Positions 1-6,425 are shown, counted from the stretch's first letter. The stretch is DNA of 10,369 nucleotides from JANYCG01 sp031431035 (GCA_031431035.1 JANPCR010000276.1:1-10369), one strand, 5' to 3'. The notes: generated by a model not told the origin, from the letters alone. A program made the numbers and translations.

Positions 1-665
1 GCGCGTTGGCGGTCGCGCTCCAGCATGACCATGGCATCGGCCAGTTGGGGCAGTTTCACGCCCTGGGAGCCCCGGGCAGCCGTCATGTAGCCATGCAGGG
101 CCTTCTCAACCGCCGCCGGGTCAATCAGCGAAAAGGCCGAGCGGCAGTGTGGGCAGGCGTGGTCTTTGCGAATGTCAACCGGCGCACCGCAACTGGTGCA
201 GTTGATCACCGCAACCCGGCGGGCAATGTCGTCAATTTCAGGACGGGTCAAGAGGCGCACAAAGCCTTTTTCGATCATGAAAGACGAAAACGCGCTGAAC
301 CTGCCGTGGCGCTTGGGGCAACGGTAGGTGACGTAGCGGCCGCTGCTCACGAAGTCAAACCCGTGCGTTAGCGACGACTTGCACCGCGGGCAATTGACCT
401 TCAAGGCCAATGGCGTGTGCGCCGCATCGCGGTGTTCGTGCAGCAGCTTGAACAGCTCGGCCACTGCCGCTGGCGCCAGCCGCAGGTTTTCTTGCGGGTC
501 AAACCACATGCCGTGGCACGAGTAACACAAGTCCAGCTCCACCTGACCCGCGCCCACGCTCTCAAAGGTGTGGACTGCCATTGGAGCTTTGCACGACGGG
601 CAAGGGATGGCTGCGGTCTGGGGTGTTTGAGGCGCTTGAGGCGCTTGGCCCAGTGTCGGGTTCAT
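1..665 (-). CDS. Multi-zinc-ribbon protein (TFIIB-type zinc finger), 3' end beyond window
   Basis: Partial gene reading leftward off the window; 221 codons are visible from the ATG at 665. Three cysteine pairs-of-pairs are seen: C22-x2-C25 with C46-x2-C49 followed by HGMWFDP, C91-x2-C94 with C115 and H119, and C155-x2-C158 with C170-x2-C173. The first block, CxxC then CxxCxGxWFD, is the signature of the TFIIB-like zinc-ribbon family (zf-TFIIB, 'Zn-finger nucleic-acid-binding protein'). The others look like additional zinc ribbons. An AGGA precedes the start with suitable spacing. It begins 10 nt after the stop of the DUF924 gene, so the two are probably co-transcribed. The C-terminal part is unseen and could add a different domain. 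Role unknown; nucleic-acid or protein binding through zinc ribbons is inference from the family. Confidence 0.8.
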   Translation of the reverse strand, partial: MNPTLGQAPQAPQTPQTAAIPCPSCKAPMAVHTFESVGAGQVELDLCYSCHGMWFDPQENLRLAPAAVAELFKLLHEHRDAAHTPLALKVNCPRCKSSLTHGFDFVSSGRYVTYRCPKRHGRFSAFSSFMIEKGFVRLLTRPEIDDIARRVAVINCTSCGAPVDIRKDHACPHCRSAFSLIDPAAVEKALHGYMTAARGSQGVKLPQLADAMVMLERDRQR

Positions 666-675
666 TTCAATCCTG

Positions 676-1215
676 TCAAAACGAAGAGCCCGGCTCGGTC
701 AAAAAAGCAATTTCCTCAGGGGTAGAGGCCCGCCCCAAAACAGCATTGCGGTGCGGAAACCGACCAAACCGGTCAATGATCGCCCGGTGCCGCAGTTCGA
801 AGGCCAGGTTGTTCTCCAGGCCCGGCTGGTCAAACACCAGCACCGCTTGCTCGTGAATCAGGCGCGATTCGCTGTGCATGTAGGGCATGTAGGCAAAGGC
901 GCGCTGGTTCAGCGGCAGGCTGCGGTCCAGCCCGCTGGCCACAAGGCTTTGCGCCAAGCTCAGTGCCAGCGCGTCTTGCGCAAAGGCTTGTGGCAAATCA
1001 CGAAAAATATTGCGCGAAAACTGGTCCAGCACCACGATTTCTGCCAGGCAACCCTCTGAGCTGCTGCGCCAGCCAAACAATTCGCAACGCGCGGCTTGAG
1101 CCAAAGTTGCACTGAACCGGTCACGCACCCGCGCATCCAAAGCGGCGTCTTTGACAAAATGGTCTTTAGGTGTCAGCTCGTCAAACCAGAACTTCACAAT
1201 GTCAAGGGCTTGCAT
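676..1215 (-). CDS. DUF924 family protein
   Basis: A 179-residue protein beginning MQALDIVKFWFDEL, a typical opening for DUF924 proteins. Other family-like blocks are VLDQFSRNIFRD, AYMPYMHSE and HRAIIDRFGRFPHRN near the C-terminus. DUF924 proteins are all-helical with a TPR-like fold and have no settled biochemical role; a cytoplasmic location is likely because no signal or membrane segment is seen. The frame stays open upstream to 1410, but that extension is unlike the family and overlaps the divergent exonuclease gene. The ATG at 1215 has GGAG a few bases upstream, so I use it. It is the first gene of a likely two-gene unit with the zinc-ribbon protein. Confidence 0.85.
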   Translation of the reverse strand: MQALDIVKFWFDELTPKDHFVKDAALDARVRDRFSATLAQAARCELFGWRSSSEGCLAEIVVLDQFSRNIFRDLPQAFAQDALALSLAQSLVASGLDRSLPLNQRAFAYMPYMHSESRLIHEQAVLVFDQPGLENNLAFELRHRAIIDRFGRFPHRNAVLGRASTPEEIAFLTEPGSSF

Positions 1216-1246
1216 AGGACTCCAGAAAATTTGAAACCGCAGGGTT

Positions 1247-1269
1247 CTGCACTGCATTTGCAGTTGCAG
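1247..1269. promoter_or_regulatory. Imperfect inverted repeat in a divergent promoter region
   Basis: The 70-nt gap between the divergent DUF924 gene and the exonuclease gene holds CTGCACTGCA, two bases, then TGCAGTTGCAG, which pair with one bulged base. The spot lies where both promoters must be. It may be a shared operator, or a chance hairpin. No strong -35/-10 pair could be assigned. Confidence 0.25.
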
Positions 1270-1285
1270 CGAAGCGAATTCGACG

Positions 1286-1894
1286 ATGATAAGCCGCATG
1301 CACACCCAAATTCCGACACCCGACAAAGACGCCATTGCCTTGCTGCCCGCTTTTGAGCGACTTGACCTAGATCGCATCACACTGGTGACCTCGGAACAAA
1401 GTGCAAGCAAAGCCTACACCGCCTTGTCCGCGTCGCCCGTTTGGGGTTTTGACACGGAATCCAAGCCGACGTTCAAAGTGGGTGAGCAATCTGACGGGCC
1501 GCACATCGTGCAACTTTCAACCCGCCACCACGCCTGGGTTTTTCAATTGCACGACTTGGCCTGCCGCGCCGTGGTGGCCGACTTGCTGGCCTTGGGCGGC
1601 ATTGCCAAAGCTGGTTTTGGCCTCGGCGACGACCGCAGGCGCATCATCAGCAAACTGGGCATTGAGCCGCAAGGCATTTTGGAGCTGAACACGATTTTTC
1701 GGGAGCGCGGCTACCGCAAAGACATGGGCGTGAAAGGTGCCGTGGCCGTTCTATTTAACCAGCGTTTCATTAAAAGCAAGAAAGCCGCCACCAGCAATTG
1801 GGCCAACTTGCAACTGACCGAGGCGCAGCTGATTTATGCCGCGAACGACGCCTATGCGGCGGTGCGGGTTTTTGAGGCGCTGGAGTTGGGCTAG
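1286..1894 (+). CDS. Stand-alone 3'-5' exonuclease (DEDDy type)
   Basis: A 202-residue protein made up of little more than one 3'-5' exonuclease domain of the RNase D/WRN-like DnaQ superfamily. Exo I is seen as FDTES (D56, E58), Exo II as GFGLGDDRRRI (D115 or D116) and Exo III as YAANDAY (Y184-x3-D188), which makes it the DEDDy subtype; these four acidic residues bind two metal ions in the family. The segment SNWANLQLTEAQLIYAANDA closely follows the RNase D/WRN pattern. There is no HRDC domain, so it is not full-length RNase D. Substrate (RNA or DNA) cannot be told from sequence. Starts at 1286 and 1298 (four codons later) both have weak ribosome sites, and I cannot decide between them. It is divergent from the DUF924 gene and 108 nt upstream of the serine hydrolase gene. 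Confidence 0.85.
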   Translation: MISRMHTQIPTPDKDAIALLPAFERLDLDRITLVTSEQSASKAYTALSASPVWGFDTESKPTFKVGEQSDGPHIVQLSTRHHAWVFQLHDLACRAVVADLLALGGIAKAGFGLGDDRRRIISKLGIEPQGILELNTIFRERGYRKDMGVKGAVAVLFNQRFIKSKKAATSNWANLQLTEAQLIYAANDAYAAVRVFEALELG

Positions 1895-2002
1895 TGCTTC
1901 AATCATCGGGGTGGTTGACTCCTGCGCGACTGCCCACATGACCCAATTCGGTCAAAGTCAGGCATCCTTTTCTTCGTCCTCATTCAACTTGACTGGACTC
2001 CT

Positions 2003-3313
2003 ATGACGTGCCATGCCGCATCAACCAAATTGTCGGTCTTGCGCCGCCCGTTTTGGGTCACCCTGCTGGGCTCATCGCTGCTGTTGGGCGCTTGCGCTGC
2101 TGTGGTACCGGGGCCGACTGCCACGGTCGCCCCGATGAACAAAGCAGCCTTGCAAAAATTGGACGACTTGATCGCCCGCGACGTGGCGAGCGCCCGTTTG
2201 CCGGGTGCCGTGATGGTGGTTTACCGCGATGGACAGCTGGTGCACCAACGCGCCGTGGGCAATTTGAACGGCGAGAGCAAAACCGCCATGCCGGCCGATG
2301 CAATTTTTCGTATTTACTCCATGAGCAAACCCATCGTATCGGTGGGCTTGATGATGCTGGTTGAAGACGGCCGCGTGAAGCTGAGCGACCCGATTTCGGT
2401 CTACATGCCCGAATTCAAAAACATGCAGTTGGGCGTGGAAAAGAAAGACTCCAGCGGGAACATGGTGCTTGAAAAAGTGCCCTCCCCACGCATCCCCACC
2501 GTGCAAGACTTGCTGCGCCACACCTCGGGCCTTACCTACGGTGTGTTTGGCAAATCGCTGGTCAAGTCTGAATACTTGAAGGCTAGCATTCACAAAAACG
2601 AGATGACCAACACGCAGTTGGCGCAAACTTTGGCGGCACTGCCATTGGCCTACGTGCCCGGTACGATGTGGGAGTACAGCCGGTCATCTGACTTGGTGGG
2701 TTCTTTGATTGAGCGGGTGTCTGGCCAAACACTTAGCGTCTACCTGCAGCAGCGCATTTTGGGCCCGCTGCAAATGAAAGACACTGGCTTTAACGTGCCC
2801 GCGGACAAGCAAAACCGCATTGCCGAGCCCTTCAAAATTGACCCGGAAAGCAAACAGGCCGTTAGCCTGCTGAACCTGACCAAACCCGCTATTTTTGAAT
2901 CTGGCGGCGGCGGCATGGTGTCTACCGCAGCCGACTACCTGCGCTTTGGCCGCATGGTGCTGAATGGCGGCGAGCTGGACGGCGTGCGAATTTTGTCGCC
3001 CCAAACCATCAAAGCCATGGGTGCTGACCACCTGGGCACCGACCTGATTCGCGCCAGCCGTGCGCCTGGTGTCAGCACTGGCTATCTGCCTGGCCCCGGC
3101 TTCGGCTTTGGCCTGGGCTACGCCGTGCGAACCGCCGAGGGCGAAGCCTTCAATGCAGGCAATGTGGGTGAAATCAACTGGGGCGGCGCAGGCGGCACCT
3201 ACTTTTGGATCGACCCCAAAGCCAAGCTCATCGCCATCTGGATGATGCAGGCCCCCGGCCAGCGCGTGCACTACCGACATGTTTTCAAGGACATGGTTTA
3301 TGGGGCGTTTTGA
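2003..3313 (+). CDS. Lipoprotein serine hydrolase, beta-lactamase class C / family VIII esterase fold
   Basis: A 436-residue protein with a lipoprotein signal: basic N-region to R15, hydrophobic stretch 17-30 and lipobox L28-G-A-C31, so it is likely anchored in the periplasm. The catalytic SxxK is S106-M-S-K109 in FRIYSMSKP. The second motif is Y225-S-R in WEYSRSSDLVG. Class C enzymes have YxN there, while family VIII esterases vary at the third place. Near the C-terminus, GGGGMVSTAADY and W393-GGAGG stand where true class C enzymes have KTG; a W-G-G type motif is common in family VIII esterases (EstB-like). I therefore favour an esterase or peptidase-like hydrolase over an antibiotic-destroying beta-lactamase. 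The ribosome site before the ATG is poor. Its end overlaps the convergent Fic gene by 16 nt. Confidence 0.85.
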   Translation: MTCHAASTKLSVLRRPFWVTLLGSSLLLGACAAVVPGPTATVAPMNKAALQKLDDLIARDVASARLPGAVMVVYRDGQLVHQRAVGNLNGESKTAMPADAIFRIYSMSKPIVSVGLMMLVEDGRVKLSDPISVYMPEFKNMQLGVEKKDSSGNMVLEKVPSPRIPTVQDLLRHTSGLTYGVFGKSLVKSEYLKASIHKNEMTNTQLAQTLAALPLAYVPGTMWEYSRSSDLVGSLIERVSGQTLSVYLQQRILGPLQMKDTGFNVPADKQNRIAEPFKIDPESKQAVSLLNLTKPAIFESGGGGMVSTAADYLRFGRMVLNGGELDGVRILSPQTIKAMGADHLGTDLIRASRAPGVSTGYLPGPGFGFGLGYAVRTAEGEAFNAGNVGEINWGGAGGTYFWIDPKAKLIAIWMMQAPGQRVHYRHVFKDMVYGAF

Positions 3314-4767
3314 GGGTGGGGTTGCGCTAAGGAGGTTGACGGGGGAGTAGCTGGTCGAGCCCGGTCTAAGCCTGGTGTGGCATGCTTTGTCAGCCAAGCG
3401 TCGAACTCCAGAGGCCTGATGCCAAACCGTACCGCATTGCCCTGGTGCAAGCCCTTGAATTCGGCAAACGCCAGCGCAACAAAGTGGGCTTCGTCGCCAG
3501 CCGTCACTGTGGCTGGAAGCCGGGCGCGGATGTGTGCCTCGGTTGCAGGCTCGTCGTTGCGCACAATGGCGGCGATGACCTCGCTCAATGCCGCGCGGTA
3601 AAGCAAGCGCAGGATGTCCGGCGGGACGAGGTTTTGCTTCACAGCCACATATTGCTGGCAAGACCGCTCATAGGCCCAGATAAACACATCGCGCAGCAGC
3701 TCAATTCGGTTGAGCTCATACACGCCGATCAATGCATCCATATAGGCCTGCTGCGGTACGTCGATGAAAGACAGAGGGCACAGGTTGTGCCGAATGAACG
3801 GAATATTGGCAGCCAAACGTGACACCCGTTTATTCACATCCTCAAATGGCTGCAGATGAGGCAAGTGCACCATCAGGAAGAACGCCTGCTCGAATGGATC
3901 AGCAATTTCCGCTGCCATTTTGACCAGGATGCCAAACAACTCTTCCAAACGCTGCGGCAAGGCCACCGGCATGTAAACGCTGCCTCCAATCTCCACCGCC
4001 CGGTGGCGGATGCGGCCAACGGCGCCCGGATCGGCCATCAGGCCGTCAGACAGAAACGCGTGCAATGCAATGATGGTGTCGGCAGATAGGCTGGCACTGG
4101 CCGGGTCACGCACCAGGTATTCAATCGCGTCCTTGTGGTTCAAGATCATCTGCGTTTCCAGTGCATCTTTGCCCTCTGCGGCTTGCCCGAATTCAATAAG
4201 TCGCTCGGTGTCCAGGCGGCTGTAAGTATTGCCTTCGAGTTGCGAAGAAGCCCACGACAGATCGATCAATAGGCGATTCAGAATGTCACGGGCAAACGTG
4301 CCCGCCAGGGCATGGTCGGCGGGCGAGCGGCCTATAGCGTGCAATTGATCACGCAGGCGAAGCGGCAGATAAAACGTTTGGTTGGGATGGTATTGCTCAA
4401 GAAACTGCAGCTTGTAGCCCACGGGTGCGCGCAAATGGCGGGGCTGGCGAACAAAGGCCTTGATTTCCTGGCCCTCAGGGGAGATGGGTACGTAGGACTC
4501 GATTGACGCCTGAAACGTGACCACGGGAAGCTGCACATTTAGCGCCATACGGTTTGCTGCTGGCGTGGCATAGCGTACTGACCGTGCCTCCCCCAGCATC
4601 TGAATCTGCCCCGAATGGACGAGCAGGGCCAGCCGCCGCTGCAACGTGCGCCGCTGAAATCTGCCGTCTAGCGATTGTTGTAGCGCTTCAATGCCAACGC
4701 CGTCAGGCTGCAAGGCGATCAGCGCAACCAGCTTGTCAAGCTCGTCTGGAGGTATTACTTTGGGCAT
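3298..4767 (-). CDS. Winged-helix/Fic domain protein, atypical Fic core motif
   Basis: A 489-residue protein (503 if read from the in-frame ATG at 4809). Residues about 5-68 look like a winged-helix DNA-binding domain (IEALQQSLDG then RTLQRRLALLVHSGQI). A Fic N-terminal region follows, with an inhibitory-helix motif S174-x3-E178-G179 (SSQLEGN), so it would be an autoinhibited class II Fic. The Fic core reads H304-L-Q-P-F-E-D-V-N-K-R-V-S-R. Aligned to HPFxDGNGR, the catalytic His becomes Gln306 and GNGR becomes VNKR, while the neighbouring motif residues are kept. Fic enzymes normally transfer AMP from ATP to protein hydroxyls; activity here is doubtful. I chose the 4767 start because the 4809 ATG lies inside a large inverted repeat and neither has a clear ribosome site. 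The DNA-binding part and the adjacent repeat suggest autoregulation (inference). Confidence 0.85.
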   Translation of the reverse strand: MPKVIPPDELDKLVALIALQPDGVGIEALQQSLDGRFQRRTLQRRLALLVHSGQIQMLGEARSVRYATPAANRMALNVQLPVVTFQASIESYVPISPEGQEIKAFVRQPRHLRAPVGYKLQFLEQYHPNQTFYLPLRLRDQLHAIGRSPADHALAGTFARDILNRLLIDLSWASSQLEGNTYSRLDTERLIEFGQAAEGKDALETQMILNHKDAIEYLVRDPASASLSADTIIALHAFLSDGLMADPGAVGRIRHRAVEIGGSVYMPVALPQRLEELFGILVKMAAEIADPFEQAFFLMVHLPHLQPFEDVNKRVSRLAANIPFIRHNLCPLSFIDVPQQAYMDALIGVYELNRIELLRDVFIWAYERSCQQYVAVKQNLVPPDILRLLYRAALSEVIAAIVRNDEPATEAHIRARLPATVTAGDEAHFVALAFAEFKGLHQGNAVRFGIRPLEFDAWLTKHATPGLDRARPATPPSTSLAQPHPQNAP

Positions 4768-4796
4768 GGTGTTCGACTCAGGTTGCCAGAATCCCG

Positions 4797-4825
4797 AGTA
4801 TCGCGTCATTTAAATTGACGCACAA
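4797..4825 (-). promoter_or_regulatory. Possible promoter of the Fic gene
   Basis: On the minus strand TTGTGC (4825-4820) is followed after 17 nt by GATACT (4802-4797), which matches the -35/-10 layout moderately (3/6 and 4/6). Transcription would begin near 4790, upstream of the 4767 ATG and downstream of the 4809 ATG. The left arm of the inverted repeat fills the space between the two boxes. This is a visual match only. Confidence 0.3.
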
Positions 4826-4856
4826 GTGTTTATTGAGACAAATTAAATGACGCGAT
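4800..4856. promoter_or_regulatory. 18-bp-arm inverted repeat upstream of the Fic gene, probable operator
   Basis: Left arm 4800-4817 (ATCGCGTCATTTAAATTG) and right arm 4839-4856 (CAAATTAAATGACGCGAT) pair at 17 of 18 positions with a 21-nt spacer. The long spaced arms suit two dimers, or one large dimer, of a DNA-binding protein. The core TGACGC also occurs within the spacer edge, and TGACG again at about 4867 on the minus strand. The winged-helix part of the Fic protein is the obvious candidate ligand, but that is inference. Confidence 0.6.
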
Positions 4857-4930
4857 TTGAATGTCACGTCAAAAAAAGTAGGTTTGCTACCCGCCGAACT
4901 ATGCCACCGGGAAGAGTCGCAACGGTCAAA

Positions 4931-4951
4931 ATATACCCAAATTGGGTATAT
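4931..4951. promoter_or_regulatory. Perfect 10-bp-arm palindrome, operator-like
   Basis: ATATACCCAA, one central A, then TTGGGTATAT: a perfect palindrome with a single unpaired base. Short AT-flanked CCC/GGG palindromes of this form are typical operators of HTH antitoxin-type repressors in toxin-antitoxin operons. No HTH antitoxin gene is next to it here. It lies between the divergent Fic and NYN genes, 164 nt upstream of the Fic ATG and 153 nt before the NYN ATG. Confidence 0.55.
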
Positions 4952-4957
4952 GAAACG

Positions 4958-4985
4958 TTAAATTCTGAAAAAATTGAGAATTTAA
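4958..4985. repeat. Inverted repeat, 9-bp arms with 10-nt loop
   Basis: TTAAATTCT at 4958-4966 and AGAATTTAA at 4977-4985 pair perfectly around a 10-nt A-rich spacer. The stem is AT-rich and there is no following U-run on either strand, so a terminator is unlikely. It could be a second operator in this regulatory region, or chance in AT-rich DNA. Confidence 0.35.
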
Positions 4986-5046
4986 AGAAATAATGGCTCT
5001 AGCTCCTGATTAATATCGATGTATTGCTATATAAAATGTAGCTAAT
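4986..5046 (-). repeat. Degenerate dispersed intergenic repeat, copy A
   Basis: Read on the minus strand this contains ATAGCAA, an 18-nt interval, then GAGCTAGAG and a T-rich tail ending in TTTCTT. The same two blocks with exactly the same 18-nt interval recur at 10212-10245 on the plus strand. A GCTA...TAGC hairpin precedes the first block. The pattern resembles a short intergenic repeat that I associate with Comamonadaceae genomes; the family assignment is from memory, and the shared blocks are seen directly. Confidence 0.45.
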
Positions 5047-5104
5047 TCTTAGAGTACTTCTCCGAGCATTACCCCTGTACGATCGCGAAAACACCGGAGA
5101 ACCC

Positions 5105-5404
5105 ATGGCAACCAACACCAACCAGAAGCTCGCCGTCTTGATTGACGCCGACAACGCGCAGGCATCCGTCATTCAAGAACTGCCGGCCGAGGTGTCGCGC
5201 TACGGCACGGCCACCATCAAGCGCGCCTCCGGCGACTGGACGACCACCAACCTCAAAGGCTGGAAAGAGGTGCTGCACCGCCTGGCGATCCAGTCCATCC
5301 AGCAGTTCAGCTACACCACTGGCAAAAACTCGACTGATGCGTCCCTCATCATTGACGCCATGGACGTGCTGCACACTGGCGCGGTTAGGCCTTGCATTGG
5401 CTGA
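5105..5404 (+). pseudogene. NYN-domain RNase gene, truncated in mid-domain
   Basis: The first 92 residues or so match the start of a LabA/DUF88-type NYN (PIN-like) domain: KLAVLIDADNAQ with acidic D14 and D16, GDWTTTNLKGWKEVL, QQFSYTTGKNSTD (D78) and LIIDAMDVLHTG. NYN proteins are metal-dependent RNases, and longer members often carry a C-terminal OST-HTH/LOTUS RNA-binding domain. After HTG the match stops. The next residues (AVRPCIG, then TGA) read antisense into the neighbouring zeta-like gene. The expected continuation, with the SSDSDF block that supplies further active-site acids, is missing. A good GGAG site precedes the ATG. A stable active RNase is unlikely, so I call it a pseudogene, though a 99-residue peptide could still be made. 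Confidence 0.8.
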
Positions 5405-5697
5405 GGAACAAGGCGAAGGTACGGCTGGCGAGGGTGGACTCAAATGCAAAGCTAGCGTTGGACGCTGCCAATTTACGCAGGCGTTTGAGCCTGATGCGGC
5501 CCGCTTCAAACGAGACGGTTAAAGGGAGTATGCGGACAAACCTACGGTGATCTGATCTGCGTTCACGAATTCCAGAATGCCCAGGGCTTACTTGAACAAA
5601 TAAGGCGCTGTCGTCGATTTGCCCGCACCATTTCATTGGGGCCAGCAATCACGGCGACTGTGGATTGTTTTGGTTTCCTGGGGCTAGGGGGCGTCAT
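5385..5697 (-). pseudogene. Zeta-toxin-type P-loop kinase/ATPase remnant (three frames, truncated)
   Basis: The ATG at 5697 directly follows the HEPN stop. Frame 1 reads MTPPSPRK...STVAVIAGPN. A 5-nt insertion (about 5630-5634) then breaks the P-loop. Frame 2 resumes GAGKSTTAPYLFK, hits a TAA at 5588-5590, continues ALGILEFVNADQITVGLSAYS and stops at 5519-5521. A net 1-nt deletion leads into frame 3: SFEAGRIRLKRLRKLAAS, ASFAFESTLASRTFA, FLSQCKA, then TAA at 5385. Stitched together this is the N-terminal half of a zeta-toxin/COG4185-type P-loop protein (Walker A, VNADxI, FEAG, FAFESTLAS). Active zeta toxins phosphorylate UDP-activated sugars; COG4185 members are less well characterised. The C-terminal half is absent and the end coincides with the NYN break. 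Clearly dead. Confidence 0.85.
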
Positions 5698-6084
5698 TTA
5701 CCCGACCATAAAACGCAAGTCCACTTCTTCGATGAAAGCCTGCGCCTGCTGAACCACCCAAATCGCTTCCTCCGCCTCGATGGAGTCACCCTTGTAATCG
5801 GCGACAAGTCGCAAGTCCTCAGCTTTGTTCAAGGATCGACCCAGTTCGACAGGGAAAAAGCCAGGTTTTACCAAGTGCAGTGAAAACGCGGAAATCAGCC
5901 CGCTGTGGGTCTTGGCAATTTCTGGCGGAACTGGCGCTTTGGACGCAATCAGCGCAGCGCGTGCCGCATCAAACATGGCGTAGTAGGCACGGTTGCATGC
6001 GCCATCGCCATCATCGTCTTGCAGCAGTTTATGGGCGCTGGCCAACGCCCGATGCGCCTTGACCATCAATTCGGAGGCATTCAC
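5698..6084 (-). CDS. HEPN domain protein, toxin partner of an MNT/HEPN pair
   Basis: A 128-residue helical protein of the COG1895-type HEPN family: NRAYYAMFDAARAAL (R32, Y34, Y35), KTHSGLISAFSLHLV, and a C-terminal YKGDSIEAEEA followed by a helix ending DLRFMVG. HEPN proteins paired with minimal nucleotidyltransferases are mostly RNases (HepT in the characterised type) and are silenced by AMPylation of a tyrosine. The HepT RX4HXY motif is not present as such, so the catalytic residues are uncertain in this subfamily. The start is GTG at 6084 and overlaps the MNT stop by 4 nt (GTGA), indicating translational coupling. Its TAA is followed without a gap by the ATG of the zeta-like remnant. The reading frame is intact, with no obvious lesions. 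Confidence 0.85.
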   Translation of the reverse strand: MNASELMVKAHRALASAHKLLQDDDGDGACNRAYYAMFDAARAALIASKAPVPPEIAKTHSGLISAFSLHLVKPGFFPVELGRSLNKAEDLRLVADYKGDSIEAEEAIWVVQQAQAFIEEVDLRFMVG

Positions 6085-6425
6085 AAAGCAATGCCTTCAG
6101 CGGAAATATTTCGCAGCAGATGTGGATTTGAATAATCATCTGGTTGCGCCCATTCACCCTCCCACACGGGCAAAGGCTGGATGCGAATACCGGTGTCCAG
6201 AAGAATGTCGTAGGCAATATCGTTCATCGCCATTTTTGTTTTGATGAAGTGGCCAGGCTTGCCTTTGAGGATGATGGCCACGTCCGCATCACTTTCGTCA
6301 TGCGCGGTACCGCGCGCACGACTGCCGAAAAGAATGGCTCGCTGCGTGGGGTAGGCCGCGCCAACTCGCGCGGCAAATGCGCGTGTGGCTAGAAGCGTTG
6401 CAGTTGAGACTGAGGCAGGATTCAT
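6081..6425 (-). CDS. Minimal nucleotidyltransferase (MNT), antitoxin of an MNT/HEPN pair
   Basis: A 114-residue protein with the pol-beta nucleotidyltransferase signature: ILFGSRARGTAHDESDADVAIIL, i.e. GS with RG followed by D-A-D, the metal-binding pair. It ends in LPVWEGEW, NPHLLRNISAEGIAL, a usual finish in this family. Characterised MntA antitoxins transfer AMP to the HEPN partner and block its RNase activity. The frame is open up to a GTG at 6476 inside the glnS end, but the family match begins about MNPAS, so the ATG at 6425 is used although its ribosome site is weak. It lies 38 nt after glnS on the same strand and could be reached by read-through from glnS; no terminator is visible between them. 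Confidence 0.85.
   Translation of the reverse strand: MNPASVSTATLLATRAFAARVGAAYPTQRAILFGSRARGTAHDESDADVAIILKGKPGHFIKTKMAMNDIAYDILLDTGIRIQPLPVWEGEWAQPDDYSNPHLLRNISAEGIAL

Noticed and set aside
1216..1410. N-terminal extension of the DUF924 frame
   Set aside because: The extension is unlike the family, overlaps the divergent exonuclease gene, and GGAG before the ATG at 1215 gives a better start.
1895..2002. Gap between exonuclease and hydrolase genes checked for a promoter, terminator or small RNA
   Set aside because: No hairpin with T-run and no convincing promoter pair could be seen.
2684..3661. A 325-codon minus-strand open frame across the hydrolase and Fic gene ends
   Set aside because: It overlaps two well-supported genes in other frames and shows no domain-like pattern; a GC-rich shadow frame.
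5030..5036. TATAAAA as a -10 box for the NYN gene
   Set aside because: No -35 box lies at suitable spacing, and the motif sits in a degenerate repeat; too weak to annotate.
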